Of a stretch of 64,000 nt of DNA, positions 11,856 through 23,116 are shown piece after piece (within the stretch, counting starts at the first letter, position 1; each line of letters starts with the position of its first letter). The DNA is from Molossus alvarezi. Taxonomy: Eukaryota > Chordata > Mammalia > Chiroptera > Molossidae. A program made the position numbers and the translations under genes. The notes under the pieces were generated by a model, which had not been told where the DNA came from, did not search any database, and worked only from the letters and a program-made list of their open reading frames with translations. The stretch spans positions 163,298,290 through 163,362,289 of the forward strand of contig CM073885.1 of NCBI GenBank assembly GCA_037176705.1, in the 5' to 3' direction.

Positions 11856-12039
11856 ATTAACCTTACAAGAAGAAAAAAAGAAAAGACAAAAAGCTGATCT
11901 ATTGTCTGAAAACACTAAGAAGCAGTTAATAAAAAAAGAAGAAGAATTTATTAAAGAGACTGAAAAGAACGGAGAACTTGAAACCACTGTTAAAACACTA
12001 GTGTTGACAGTGAAGACTTTGTTAGAAAATTCAGATCAG
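11856..12039 (+). CDS. ANKRD26-like: ANKRD26-like exon 5 of window (coiled coil)
   Basis: A 184-nt exon. The first base completes an Arg codon, followed by 61 codons ending at a CAG|GTAAAT donor in phase 0. The translation runs LTLQEEKKKRQKADLLSENT, then KKQLIKKEEEFIKE and ELETTVKTLVLTVKTLLENS. In human ANKRD26 the matching exon also begins with a short Q-EE-(K/R)R-(K/N)AD motif and a K-EEE/KE repeat, so the assignment is firm. Charged heptads indicate coiled coil. The next intron carries a full-length L1 and lacks the central exons expected in the family. Confidence 0.85.
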
Positions 12040-12301
12040 GTAAATTTAAGTTTGGCAAAATTTTTTTATTTCTAATAGTTTTTTATTTATATTTGTAATC
12101 TCCCTTTGGTTTAATGTACATTGCTAGGTTTAAAAGAAAGCAAAAAAAATGTTATCTCATTCAAAATAACTGTGACCATTATGACAAATTATTATTACTA
12201 TTCTTGGCATCTACATGATGCTCTAAGTTTTCTAAATGAATAAATTAAAAGTAAATTGAGCTTACCATTAACATAAATGTTAATTTTGGCTTTTTTTTTT
12301 T

Positions 12302-12424
12302 AAACCTAATCTTACAGACCAAAATTTCTAACAGATATATCATATAAACTGTAAATAACCATTTAATCAGACACCATGATCCTCAATTAAAAAACATAAA
12401 AAATAAAACTAAAAAAAGCAAAAG
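12302..12424 (-). other. Probable L1 3' transduction
   Basis: In L1 sense, the usual L1 end (ACATCTGTAACAAAAAATAA, shared with the L1 3' end at 62.5 kb) is followed by about 120 bp of non-L1 sequence and only then by the final oligo-A next to the target duplication. This is the arrangement left when a transcript reads past the L1 polyadenylation signal. The extra sequence shows no repeat that I recognise. Confidence 0.65.
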
Positions 12425-12719
12425 TTTTTTTATAAATTTTTCAATTTATTTTTTGTTACAGATGTTTTTCCTTTTTTACCCCATTGGCACGCCCCTCTCC
12501 ACCCCATCCCCACCCCATCCTTGGTTTTGTTCTCCATGTACATTGGTTATGTATACATGAATATAAGTTCTGTGGTTTATCCCTTCCCAACCCCCCCACC
12601 CCCTCTTCTTACAGATGTCAATCTATGCCCTACTTCCATGTTTCTGGATCTACCAAATTCCTCAGAGTGTTATGTTCATTATATTCTGTATATAAGTGAG
12701 ATCATGTGGTATTTGTCTT

Positions 12720-15700
12720 TTTCTGCTTGGCTTATTTCACTTAGGATAATACTTTCAAGGTTCCTCTACGTAGTCTCAAAGGATAAGAGATCTTTTTTTT
12801 CTTACAGCTGACTAGTACTGCATTATGTATATGTACCACTGCTTTTTTATCCATTTGTCTACTGATGGACACTTGGGCTGTTTGCACATCTTAGCTATTG
12901 TAAATAGTGCTGCTATGAACATGGGGGTACATATATTCTTCCTGATTGGTGTTTCAGGCTTCTTAGGGTATATTCCTAGAAGCTGGATCACTCAGTCAAA
13001 TGGAAGTTCAATTTTTGATTTTTTGAGGTAACACTATATTGTTTTCCATAGTGGCTGCACCAGTCTGCCTTCCCACCAACAGTGTACTAGAGTCCCCTTG
13101 TTGACTTGTTGATTGATGATTTGTTGATGGCCGCCATTCTGACAGGTGTGAGGTGATACCTAATTGTTGTTTTAATTTGCATCTCTCTGATGATTAGTGA
13201 TGTTGAGCATTTCTTCATATGTCTCTTGGCCATTTGTATGTCCTATTTGGAGAGGTGTCTGTTCAGCATCTTTGCCCAATTTTTAATTGGATTTTTTGTC
13301 TTCCTTTTGTTTAGTTGTATGAGCACTCTATATATATTGAAAATTAACCCCTTATCTGATATATCATTGACAATGATGTTCTCCCATACAGTGGGTTGCC
13401 TTTCCATTTTGATTATTATTTCTTTTGCTGCACAGAAGCTTTTTAGTTTGATGTAGTCCCACGTGTTTATTTTTTCCTTTGTTTCTGTTGCCTTAGGTGA
13501 TGTATTCGTAAAAATTCTGCTTCGTATGATGTCTGAAATTTTGTTGCCTACATTTGCTTCTAGGATTTTTATGGATTCATGAGTCACATTTAAGTGGTTT
13601 ATCCATTTTGAGTTTATTGTTGTGTATGGTTTAAGTTGATGGTCTAGTTTCATTTTTTTGCATGTAGCTGTCCAATTTTCCCAACACCATTTATTAAAGA
13701 GGCTGTCTTTACTCCACTGTATGCTCTTGCCACCTTTGTCAAATATTAATTGAGCATATTGCCTTGGGTCCATTTCTGGGTTTTCAGTTCTGTTCCACTG
13801 GTCTATATGCCTGTTGTTGTGCCAGTACCAGGCTGTTGTGATTACAGTCGCTTTGTAGTATAACCTGATATCTGTTAATGCAATCCTTTTTACTTTGTTC
13901 TTCTTTTTCAAAATTGCTGTGGCTATTCGGAAACATTTTTGGTTCCATATGAACTTTTGAAGTATTTGCTCTAGTTCTGTGAAATATGTCATTGGTATTT
14001 TGATGAGGATTGCATTGAATCTATAGATTGCTTTGGGTAGTATGGAAATTTTAATGATGTTAATTCTTTCAATCTATGAGCAAGGTATGTGCTTCCACAT
14101 TTTTATATCTTCCTCTATTTCTGTTTTCAATGTCCTGTAATTTTCTGCAAATAGGTCCTTTATTTCTTTGGTTAAGTTTATTCCTAGGTATCTTTATTTT
14201 TTTGCTTCAATGGTAAATGTGATTGTTTTTTCGGTTTCTCTTTCTGTGAGTTTATCATTGGTGTATAAGAATGCTGTCAATTTCTTGACGTTAATTTTGT
14301 ATCCTGCTACTTTGCCAAATTTATTTATTAAGTCTAGTAGATATTTGATGGAGTCTTTAGGGTTTTCTATGTATAATATCATGTCTCCTGCAAATAATGA
14401 CAGTTTCACTTTCTCCTTTCCAATTTGAATCCCTTTTATTTTTTTCCTCATGTTTGATTGCTGTGGCTGAGACTTCCCGTACTGTGTTAAATAAAAGTGG
14501 TGAAAGTGGACATCCCTGTCTTATTCCTGTTCTTAATGGAAATGTTTTTAGTTTCTGCCCATTGAGTATGATGGTGGCTGTAGGTCTTTCATATATGGCC
14601 TTTATTATGTCGAGATATGATCCCTCTATCCCCACATTGCTGAGCGTTTTTATCGGAAATGGATGCTGGATTTTGTCAAATGCTTTTTTAGCATCTATTG
14701 ATATGATCATGTGGTTTTTATTCTTCATTTTGTTTATGTGGTGTTTCACATTTATTGATTCGTGAATATTGTACCAGCCTTGCATCCCTGGAATGAATCT
14801 CACTTGGTCATGGTGAATAATTTTTTTGATGTATTGCTGGATCCGATTTGCTAGTATTTTGTTCAGGATTTTGGCGTCTATGTTCATTAGGGATATTGGC
14901 CTGTAGTTTTCTTCCTTTGTAGTGTCCTTTTCTGGTTTTGGAATTAGAATTATGCTGGCCTCATAGAACGTGTTTGGAAGTCTTTCTTCTTGAATTTTTG
15001 AAATAGTTTGTGGAGAATGGGTGTTAGTTTTTTTTTTTTTTTGAATGTTCGGTAAAACTTCCCCATGAAGCCATCTGGGCCTGGGCTTTTGTTTGCTGGG
15101 AGAGTCTTGGTTACCTCTTCAATTTCCTTAGTTGTTATTGGTCAGTCAATTTTTATATCTCTTTCTGGTCCAGTTTTGGGAGACTGTGTTTTTCTAAAAA
15201 TTTGTCCATTTTGCTTAGATTGTTGAATTTGTTGCCATATATTTGTTCATAGTAGCTGTTAATGATCTTTTGTATTTCTGTGGTGTTGGTTGTTACTTCT
15301 CCTCTTTCATTTCTGATTTTGTGTATTTGAGTTCTCTCATTTTGTTTCGTGGTGAGTCTAGCTAAGGGTCCATCGATCTTGTTTATCTTTTCAAAAAACC
15401 AGCTCCTTGTTTTATTGATCCTTTGAATTGTTTTTTTGATCTTTATGTCATTTATTTCTTCCCTGATCTTTACTATTTTTTTCTTTCTACTTGCTCAAGG
15501 GTTTTCTTTTTGTTTCCTTTCTAATTCTTTAAGTTTTGAGGTTAGACAGACAATTAGAAATTTTTATTGTTTCTTGAGGTAGGCCTGTAGTGCTATGAAC
15601 TTCCCTCTCAGAATTGCTTTTGCTGCATCCCATTGATTTTGTATTGTTGTGTGTTCATTTTCATTGGTTTCCAGGAAGTTTTTAATTTCTTCCTTGATCT

Positions 15701-16420
15701 CCTCAGAAACCCGTTTATTGTTTAATAATATGCTATTTAGCCTCCATGTGTTGAAATGTCTTTATATGTTCTTGTTGCAATTGTTTTCTAATTTTATGCC
15801 ATTGTGATCTGAGAAGATGCTTGATATGATTTCAGTGTTCTTGAACTTGTAAAGACTTAGTTTATGTAGTAATATGTGGTCTATCATTGAGAATTTCCCA
15901 TGTGCACTTGAGAAGAATGTGTATTCTGTAGTTGTGGTGTGTAATTCTCTGTAGATATCTATTAAATCCATTTGGTCTAGTTCTTTATTTAGAGTTTCTG
16001 TTTTTGGTAATTTTTTATCTAGAGGATCTATGCAGTGGTGTCTATGGGGTGTTGAAGTCCTCTGCTATGGTTGTATTGCTGTTGATTTCTCCTTGGAAGC
16101 CCTCCAGAAGATATTTAATATATTTTGGTGCTCCTATATTGGGTACATATATGTTTATGAAGGTTATATTTTCCTGTTGGATAGATCCTTTCAATACTAT
16201 GTAGTGGCCTTCTTTGTCTCTAGTTATGGCCTTCATTTTGATATCTATTTTATCAGATATGAGTACTGCTACCCCAGCTTTTTTTGCTGTTTATTTGCTT
16301 GGAAATTTTCTTTTTCATCCCTTCACTGTCAACCTATGTAAGTCTTATGTTGGGAGGTGGGTCTCTTATAAACAACATATAGATGAGCCATGCTTTCTTA
16401 TCCCATCAGCTACTCTGTGT
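12720..16420 (-). pseudogene. L1 ORF2 (endonuclease/reverse transcriptase), broken
   Basis: Fragments of L1 ORF2 read on the minus strand in several frames. The endonuclease part is around 16,236-16,042 (INIYVPNIGAPKYIKYLLEG). The reverse transcriptase fingers/palm part is at 14,887-14,357 ([14 protein letters not shown]). The catalytic-box region is at 14,451-14,194 and reads FAGD where active elements have FADD. The C-terminal part at 13,992-13,243 has WNQK, the [13 protein letters not shown] region and KTKNPIKNW. Multiple frameshifts and stops mean that no full protein is made. Confidence 0.9.
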
Positions 16421-16575
16421 CTTTTTATGGGAGCATTCAGTCCTTTACATTTAAGGAGATTATTGATATGTAGTTATTTATTGCCATTTTTGTTTAGTGT
16501 GGTTATATTTTTCTTTCCATTTGCCGTGCTTATAACAGCAGTCGTTTTAACCTTTCTTGCAGTGCTGGTTTAGTG

Positions 16576-17436
16576 CTAATGTATCCCCTTAGCCTTTTTT
16601 TTTTTGTCTGGGAAGCTTTTTATTTGACCTTCTATTTTGAATGATAGCCTTGCTGGGTAGAGTAGTCTTGGATTCAGATCCTTGTTTTTCATGACCTTGA
16701 TTACCTCATGCCATTCCCTTCTGGCCTTTAGTGTTTCTTGTGAGAAGTCCGCTGAGAGCAATATGGTTTTTTTTTTTTTTTTTTGTAGGTATCTTGTTGC
16801 TTATCGCTTGCTGCTTTTAGGATTCTTTCTTTGTCTTTAATTTTTGGCATTTTAATTACTATGTTTGTTGGTGTGGACCTGGTTGGTTTCTTCTTACTTG
16901 GGACACTCTGTGCTTCTTGAACTTGAATGCCTTCTTTCTTCACCAGAATAGGTAAATTTTCTGTCACTATTTTCTTGAATATGTTCTCTATACTTTGGTC
17001 ATTTTCTTCTTCTTCGGGGACTCCTATGATGCTAATATTATTACGTTTCCGGTTGTCCCACAGTTCTCTTAAACTGTCTTCCTGTTTTTTAATCATTTTT
17101 TCCTATTGGGTTTCTGATTGGTTAATTTTTTCTACCATCTTTTAATTTACTGATTCGGTCCTCAGCTTTCTCTACTCTGCTTTTTATACCTTCCAATGTG
17201 TTTTTTATTTCTGAAATGTGATTTTTTATCTCTTCTTGATGGATTTTAATTTCCAGTTGACTTATTTTCAGCATCTTTATGTCTTTACTCATGCTGTTGA
17301 GCTTCTTCAAGATCATGGCTCTGAATTCTAGCTCTGTTAACATGCCTAACTGCTCCACATTGATCTCATCTTCTGTGGAGGTCTCTTGCTCTTTCATTTG
17401 GCTTCTGTTTTTGTGTTTCACCATTTTGGCTATCAA
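16576..17436 (-). pseudogene. L1 ORF1 (RNA-binding protein), broken
   Basis: Minus-strand open pieces at 17,436-17,122 (coiled coil, with KKLNSMSKDIKMLKISQLEI), 17,096-16,728 (RRM-type region with RNNISIIGVPEEEEN and a long Lys run) and 16,761-16,576 (C-terminal domain, ADFSQETLKARREWHEV). A frameshift near 17,110 and another near 16,775, at a poly-T run, break the frame. Confidence 0.9.
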
Positions 17437-18536
17437 AGTGGGCTTTGGAGCCTGTCAAGTTTTTCCTGTGGGTGTTGGTTTCCTGCTGTTTGTGGCTTCC
17501 TCTCCTGGGTTTAGATGCGCGACGGAAGACCCACATTAAACACCACTGTTAAGTCTTACTTTCCTGGTTAAAGTTGCTAGTTCAGGAAAGGTACTGTTAT
17601 CCTCTAGCTTTTTGCCTGGAGGCTAACAGTAGAGGTTACTTGATGAGTTTTGGGTTGTCAGTTGATTGAAAAACTCCCTTAGGTTTTCAGCACAAGACCA
17701 TATCACAAGGGTGGGCTAGATGCTGGTTGTTAATGAGCTTTAATAAGCACTTTAATGGCCCACAGGGTGGGGTTGGATCTCCAAGGGAGGGGCTGCTGCC
17801 TCTCCCCAGAGCCCTGGGAAGGAGCAATGTGGCCACCCTCCTGCATGGCAGCAACTCAGCAAAAGCTCTGGGTGCCCTCCAAATCCTGAGTGTCCCGACA
17901 CAGCTCCAGTCCAGTCTGCCCTCCCTCTGAGGGAGCCACAGGTGAGTGGCTGTGGCTTATTTAGCCTCTGTCCTGGCTCTGCACTGTGGAGCCACTTGAG
18001 AGTGTAAGCCGAGGGCACTGCTCCCCGATAAGGCCGCTGCCGAGCTGATGTCTGTGGGCTCCTAGCTCCCCATCTTGCGCCTTCGCAAGCCTTCCAAGAT
18101 TAAGTCAGTGTCCCTGGATATATGGTCCTTGCAAGCTGCTTTATGTTGGTTTCTCCCGTCAATTTGTCTATGTTATAGTTGTAATTCCAATTTGGTTCTG
18201 TGAGATGGTCTGTGTAGCTTCCATTCACTCCGCTGCCATTTTTGAATCTCCCAATTTTGGCTTTTTAAATGTTAACATACAAGCTAAATTTTTTTGAGAC
18301 TGTGATGAAACTAGTGAAATATTCATCAATAAATTTTATTTTACAATTCTGTATTTTTTTTTTCTATTTCAAATCTAGCTGTTATTTAACTTAAAATTTA
18401 AGTTTTTTATGTGTGATAAACACCCTTGTGCCTAAAAAGGCTACTTTCTTTTGACAGTTTTTTAAAGGTTCTGTTCTTAAGCTTTGGACTTTTAAAAATG
18501 ATATAAGACCAAAAACTGAATAAAATGTCTCCCTAG

Positions 18537-18669
18537 ATTGTAGAACAGCAAAATAAATGTCAGAGGTAATTTTTTTCAAGAACAGAATGCCAGATAATTA
18601 CAAGATGAAAATCTGATCAATCTCCTTTGCAAACAAACAGAGATAGAAAATGCTTACAAGAAAATAATG
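18537..18669 (+). pseudogene. ANKRD26-like: Decayed ANKRD26-family coiled-coil exon
   Basis: After an intact-looking acceptor (AATGTCTCCCTAG) the DNA reads IVEQQNKCQR, then, after a +1 shift in a T-run (about 18,570-18,577), EQNAR-stop-LQDENLINLLCKQTEI followed by ENAYKKIM. This parallels the human ANKRD26 exon with REQNAR, LQD and KQ-EIE-A-KKM in the same order. There are two in-frame stops (TAA at about 18,567 and 18,596) and a frameshift, and no clear GT donor after KKIM except a weak GTATTT. It lies at the expected place between exons 5 and 6. It is a dead exon that the gene must skip. Confidence 0.75.
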
Positions 18670-18694
18670 TATTTTATTTAGTCATTTTCAAGCG

Positions 18695-18795
18695 TGTGTG
18701 TATATATATTAAGAAAGTCAATACTGTGAATAGATAATTTTATAAGTATATATGTGTGTGTGGGTGTGTGTGTGTGTTTGTGTGTATGTGTATAG
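18695..18795. repeat. Imperfect (TG)n/(TA)n microsatellite
   Basis: GTGTGTGTATATATAT near 18,697 and an interrupted TGTGTG run at about 18,749-18,792. Confidence 0.9.
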
Positions 18796-18844
18796 AGTGA
18801 TATAGGGGTGGCAATTTTGGTCCATTGGATAAAATGATACTCTT

Positions 18845-19063
18845 TTTTAAAAAAAAAATCTTTATTGATTTTTAGAGAGAGAAGAAAGGACAGGGAGAGA
18901 GAGATAGAAACATCAATGAGAGAGAACATCAACTAGCTGCCTTCTGCATGCCCCCCACTGGGGAATGGGACCACAACCTGGGCATGTGCCCTGACCAGGA
19001 ATCGAACTGACAATGTCTTAGTGCATGGGCCGATGTTCAGCCGCTTAGCCACACCAGCTGGGT
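18845..19063 (-). mobile_element. Ves-type SINE (type B)
   Basis: Antisense copy: oligo-T/A edge, TCTTTATTGATTTTTAGAG, GA-rich tract, CATCAATGAGAGAGAACATC, CCCCCCACTGGGGAATGGG and the head TTAGCCACACCAGCTGGG. Confidence 0.9.
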
Positions 19064-20275
19064 ATTCTTAATTCAAATCCATTAGTCTGCAACAGTCTAG
19101 TAGTGACATTCACAATGGCCTCATCCAAAAGGGAGGCTTTTAATATTTTTGATAGGAATTGATGAGTTTCCATGATCTCAAAGGCACTGCTACTAACAAC
19201 AGATGTTCTAGTTATTGGCAATGATTTCATTTCCTTGATATATTAATAGAGAGGTTTGTTTACTTCTGCTGATGGGAAGGAGAAAAATATAGCCAGTTCA
19301 TAGATTATATTTTAGATGCCATTCATTTACTTTTGAGAAAAGTAACAGTTTTCTCTAAGTGGTATCCCATTTTAATACAAGGAGCTTATGAAGACAGTGA
19401 TATGCCACAAAGTGTACTTGGTGATAATATGCTGATACGTGTTTTATTCCAACTAAAATAGGTCAGTGTATTTCCCCCCATTTTACTTTTTTCTTACTTT
19501 AAACATCATGAAGAGAAAATAAAAGTTATTTCAGCAACAAATAATCTCATGAATTTCTAAGAAAAGCTCAATGAATTGGGCCTTATTTTCCAATTGTTTT
19601 TTGAAATATAAGGTTTCTTCTGGGCTTGTATGCTCACACTGGAGAACAACTGTGGATTGGTGCCAGGCTAATTGTGGAACCTGAAAACCTGGGAAATCTT
19701 GAACTTGCTTATCCTTTAAACCTCTCTGTTCCAGATTGCAATAACAAAATAAGTTCATTCTTGTGTACAGAAGTGCTTAGAACAATGCCAACATTATCAG
19801 TCATCAGTAGAGTTAGTTTTTGTTACTGACCATGAAAATATTAGAAAAGTTGAATATATTTGGAATATTTTCATAGAAAAAATAAGAGGAAATTTAATTT
19901 ATTTTAATACATGCAGTGTTAATACTCTCACTGTGGGGTAGCTATATATTCAAAGTGTAAACTCAATTTTTAAGTGCATTCAGAGTTATTAATTTTTTAT
20001 TTATGCATTCTGGGTTTTGGGTGATTTGGAAAAAGGCCTTTCCAATTCTAAGACTCTCAAAAATTCTCTACTGATTTCTTGTGTACTTTCAAGAATGCAT
20101 AGACTTATATTAAATTTTTGAACTTTTGAGAATTTATGCTTGCATAAAGTTAAAGTTTTAGTTCCCTTTTTTTAGAAGGATACTCATTGCAACCTTTTTA
20201 TTGGGTAAACATAGATTATTATTTAATTTCAGAGGGTTTATGAAATGTCATTTTGTTGAGTGCTAGCTACAAGTC
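19064..20275. other. Unassigned sequence with coding-like minus-strand pieces
   Basis: No repeat signature recognised. On the minus strand two open pieces, 19,230-19,045 (EIMETHQFLSKILKASLLDE) and 19,758-19,531 (VVLQCEHTSPEETLYFKKQL), have a composition unlike the L1 frames nearby, but they are separated by many stops. They might be remnants of an old retrocopy or transposon. I do not recognise a protein. Confidence 0.35.
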
Positions 20276-20279
20276 TATT

Positions 20280-21010
20280 TTTTACTTAGATTTCTTTTTA
20301 TTTAAAATATTTTTTCCGTTACAGTTTACATTCAATGTTATTTTGTATTTATTTCAGCTATTCAGCATAGTGGTTAGACAATCATATACTTTACAAAGTG
20401 TTTCCTCCTTTGACATTTCTAGCACCCACCTTGTGTCATACATAGTTGTTACAGTATTATTGAGTATATTCCCTATGCTGTACTTTTCATCCCATGACTA
20501 TTTTGTAACTACCAATCTGTACTTCTCAATCCTTTCACCTTTTTCACCCAGTCCACCAACCCCACTTTCCTCTGGCCACCACCAGTCTGTTCTCTGGATC
20601 TATGAGTCTGTTTCTGGTTGTTGTTGCTGTTCTTTTATATTGCCCCTTATGAAATCCTGTGGTATTTGTCTTTATTTATCTAATTTCCCTTAGCATAGTA
20701 CCTTCTAGCCCTATTCATGTTGTTGCAAATTTTGCTATTTCATCCCCGTTAGGGTCGAGTAACATGCAACTTTATCCACTTTTCTCTTGATGGGCACTTG
20801 GGCTGCTCCCACAGCTTGGCTATTGTAAATAACACTGCAGTGAATGTAGGGGTGCATATATTCTTTTAACTTTGTCTTTTGGTTTCTTTGTCTATATAGC
20901 CAGAAGTGGAATTGCTGAGTCATAAGGCAGTTGCATTTTTAATTCTTTTTGGAACCTCCATACTGTTTTCCACAGTGGCTGCACCAATCTGCAGTGCATG
21001 AGAGTTCCCT
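20280..21010 (-). mobile_element. Old L1 3' region, antisense
   Basis: Antisense 3'UTR and ORF2 end: AGCATAGTGGTTAGACAATC, TTTACAAAGTGTTTCCTCC, then GGGCACTTGGGCTGCTCCC and TGAATGTAGGGGTGCATATA, parallel to the ends of the other L1s here. The minus strand at about 20,980 reads the ORF2 C-terminal phrase [20 protein letters not shown]. Confidence 0.85.
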
Positions 21011-21580
21011 TTTGTCCACATTTAAGTTTCACAATTCCAAAGCTAGAGTGTGTGCTGCAGAGAACAGTGAGGTGTGACATCAAGATGAGATGGTGTTACC
21101 TTCCCCTACAAACAAGCCTGAGGTGAGGTAGAGGAGAAATTGTAAATGGTGTCAAAGGGCAGTGCTACACTTGTTTCACTACTGAGATTTTCAATGAACT
21201 GTAATGTATCCTGTTTCCTCCCTGAAGAAAGGCAAGTGGAGATCAAGTATTAGGTTGATTTATACAGATTCAAAGCTTCCTATCTCTTTTAGAATTTCAC
21301 TTTATTAAAATCTGGTAAAAGGTCTGATTTTGGTTATTAAATTGACTATTTGTAGTTGTTTTTCAACTATTACACTTCAAATCTATGGTTCTCGTGAGTC
21401 CTCCTTACTCCCCTAAATTATGGGAAAATTGTAAAGGTGTATACCTGCCTGTTTGTAATTGATAGCAGTCATAGAGAAACTGCTTATGTCTTTCTTCTAG
21501 TTATTTGCCTCTTCTCATAAGCATTATTTGTCATTAGTAATTTAACCTCAACAGTCATTAGATCCCACTTTAAAGAAGAT
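21011..21580. other. Intronic sequence without recognised elements
   Basis: I see no exon-like segment, SINE or L1 signature here. Confidence 0.4.
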
Positions 21581-21584
21581 TACA

Positions 21585-21790
21585 GGCAAACCTTAGAAAT
21601 ATTGCAGGTTTGGTTCTAGACCATCATGATCATGTGAGTGTCACAACAAAGGAGTCACACCACTTTTGGTTTCCAGTGCACATAAAAATTGTGTTTGCAC
21701 TACACTGTAGTCTATTAAGTGTGCACTAGCATTATATCCAAGAAAACGCTGTACATACAAATCATTTTGAGATGACCTATTCACCTTGGG
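21585..21790 (+). mobile_element. Tigger-type DNA transposon fragment
   Basis: ACCTTAGAAATATTGCAGG, GGTTCTAGACCATCATGAT, CAACAAAGGAGTCACACCAC, and CTACACTGTAGTCTATTAAG followed by a TGTGCACTAGCATTA string match the terminal region of a Tc1/mariner-group Tigger element as I remember it. Only one end is present. Confidence 0.65.
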
Positions 21791-22114
21791 CTTCTTGGAA
21801 CATACCTTTAAAGTTATTTTTCTTTTTTCCTTTTTAAACTTTATTTCAATTTTATTTTACCTTCTATATTGCCTGTACTGTATGTCTTTAAATTTTGTAT
21901 ATTCTGAAGATTCTTAAAGAAATTTGAGGCACCACCTGAAATCATCCTGAGGTCTTAAGGGTTTGAAGTCTGAGCTTCATCCTTAGGCGATGTATTCCTA
22001 GAAGCAACCATGAATTTGATGTTAGCCCAGAAGCCATTTCTTTATTTTAGCATTATTTGACTATTGGGGGTGTGGGAGAAGCAATAAACAGAAAGTAGAT
22101 AGTGAAACCATTGG

Positions 22115-22134
22115 GTTTGTATCTTTCATATTGA

Positions 22135-22184
<50 letters not shown>

Positions 22185-22255
22185 CCTTCCTCCCTCTCAC
22201 TCTTCCTCATGATAAAAAGAAAAATGTCCTTGGGTAAGAATCTTTTAAAAAGAAT
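22115..22255 (+). mobile_element. Ves-type SINE tail with (CT)n
   Basis: 5'-truncated sense copy: ATATTGATGTTTCTCTCTCT, a (CT)n run of about 42 bp, then GAAAAATGTCCTTGGGTAAG. The tRNA head is missing. Confidence 0.8.
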
Positions 22256-22451
22256 GGATTTTTGTGATTCCTGGTGGTTCTAACATTGTTCTTATTCTGA
22301 AGAATTCATTGTTTCACATTTTAGAACTCTGCTCCAGTACAGATAACATTTTATTACAACTGAATTTATTTCAAAACTTGATAATGGTATTGAATTGGAC
22401 TGTTCTCAGTCAACACCTTCATAACCAACCTACATTATTTTATTCACACAG

Positions 22452-22730
22452 AATGATTACCTTAAAGAAAAACTGGAAGCTGTGTCTTCAAACTGCGCAC
22501 ACCTGGAAGAAAAGAAATCTCAACAGGAATTATCTATAAAAGTAATAGAAACACAATGTAAAATACTAGAGGATGAAAACAAAAAGTTGAAAGAAAAAGT
22601 AATAAACCTCAGAAGACATATAAAAACAAACATGGTAAAACACAGTGAACTAGAACACTACAAACAGGCTGAAAAAAGAGCCAGACAGGATGCAGCAGAA
22701 AAGATACAGGAAGCCAAATTACTTATGCAG
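22452..22730 (+). CDS. ANKRD26-like: ANKRD26-like exon 6 of window (coiled coil)
   Basis: Ninety-three codons, phase 0 at both ends. The translation begins NDYLKEKLEAVSSNCAHLEE and includes CKILEDENKKLKEKVINLRR, then HSELEHYKQAEKRARQDAAE and KIQEAKLLMQ. It aligns with the region of human ANKRD26/ANKRD20A that carries SKCLHL, KK-LEQEV-NLRSH and ERARQ--EKL-E-NLFLQ, near the C-terminal end of the coiled coil. Acceptor TTTTATTCACACAG, donor CAG|GTTAAT. Because exon 5 also ends in phase 0, direct joining of exons 5 and 6 keeps the frame although some 500 codons of the human coiled coil (rough estimate) are missing between them. Confidence 0.9.
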
Positions 22731-23116
22731 GTTAATTTATTGACCTTTAATGTGATTTAGTTTATTTCACTGTAATTACATTTATATGTACAGTGTTTGT
22801 GTTTCCTCTACTTCCTTTAATAGCAACGTATATTGTAGACTTTTGGAAGAAGGTGGCATTTCTTTTTCTCTTTCAGTGTTTCACTTTCCACCATTATTAT
22901 CACTAAATTGATCTTTCAGAATTATTCTTACTGGAGGATCATTTTATTTTTAACAACAGTTAATGTAAAACAAGACTGTTAGGAAGAAGAGAAAAAATGT
23001 GATTTAAAAACTGTATAACTTTTGAAATCTTAAACCGAATCTATTATTATTTGAATTATCAGATTACATGAGTACTAGTAGAAGAATGATTCAACTTTAT
23101 AACTGAACTTTACAAG

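Larger units (their letters stand above)
12282..18266 (-). mobile_element. Full-length antisense L1 with target duplication
   Basis: A roughly 5.96-kb L1 between two copies of AATTTTGGCTTTTT (12,282-12,295 and 18,253-18,266), a perfect 14-bp target-site duplication. In antisense order from the left: a 3' poly-T block (about 12,291-12,301), about 125 bp that look like 3'-transduced flank (12,302-12,424), the L1 3'UTR from about 12,425, ORF2 (about 12,720-16,420), ORF1 (about 16,576-17,436), and a GC-rich 5'UTR to 18,252. Both ORFs are broken. Insertion is in the intron between exons 5 and 6 of the ANKRD26-like gene, opposite to transcription. Confidence 0.9.
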
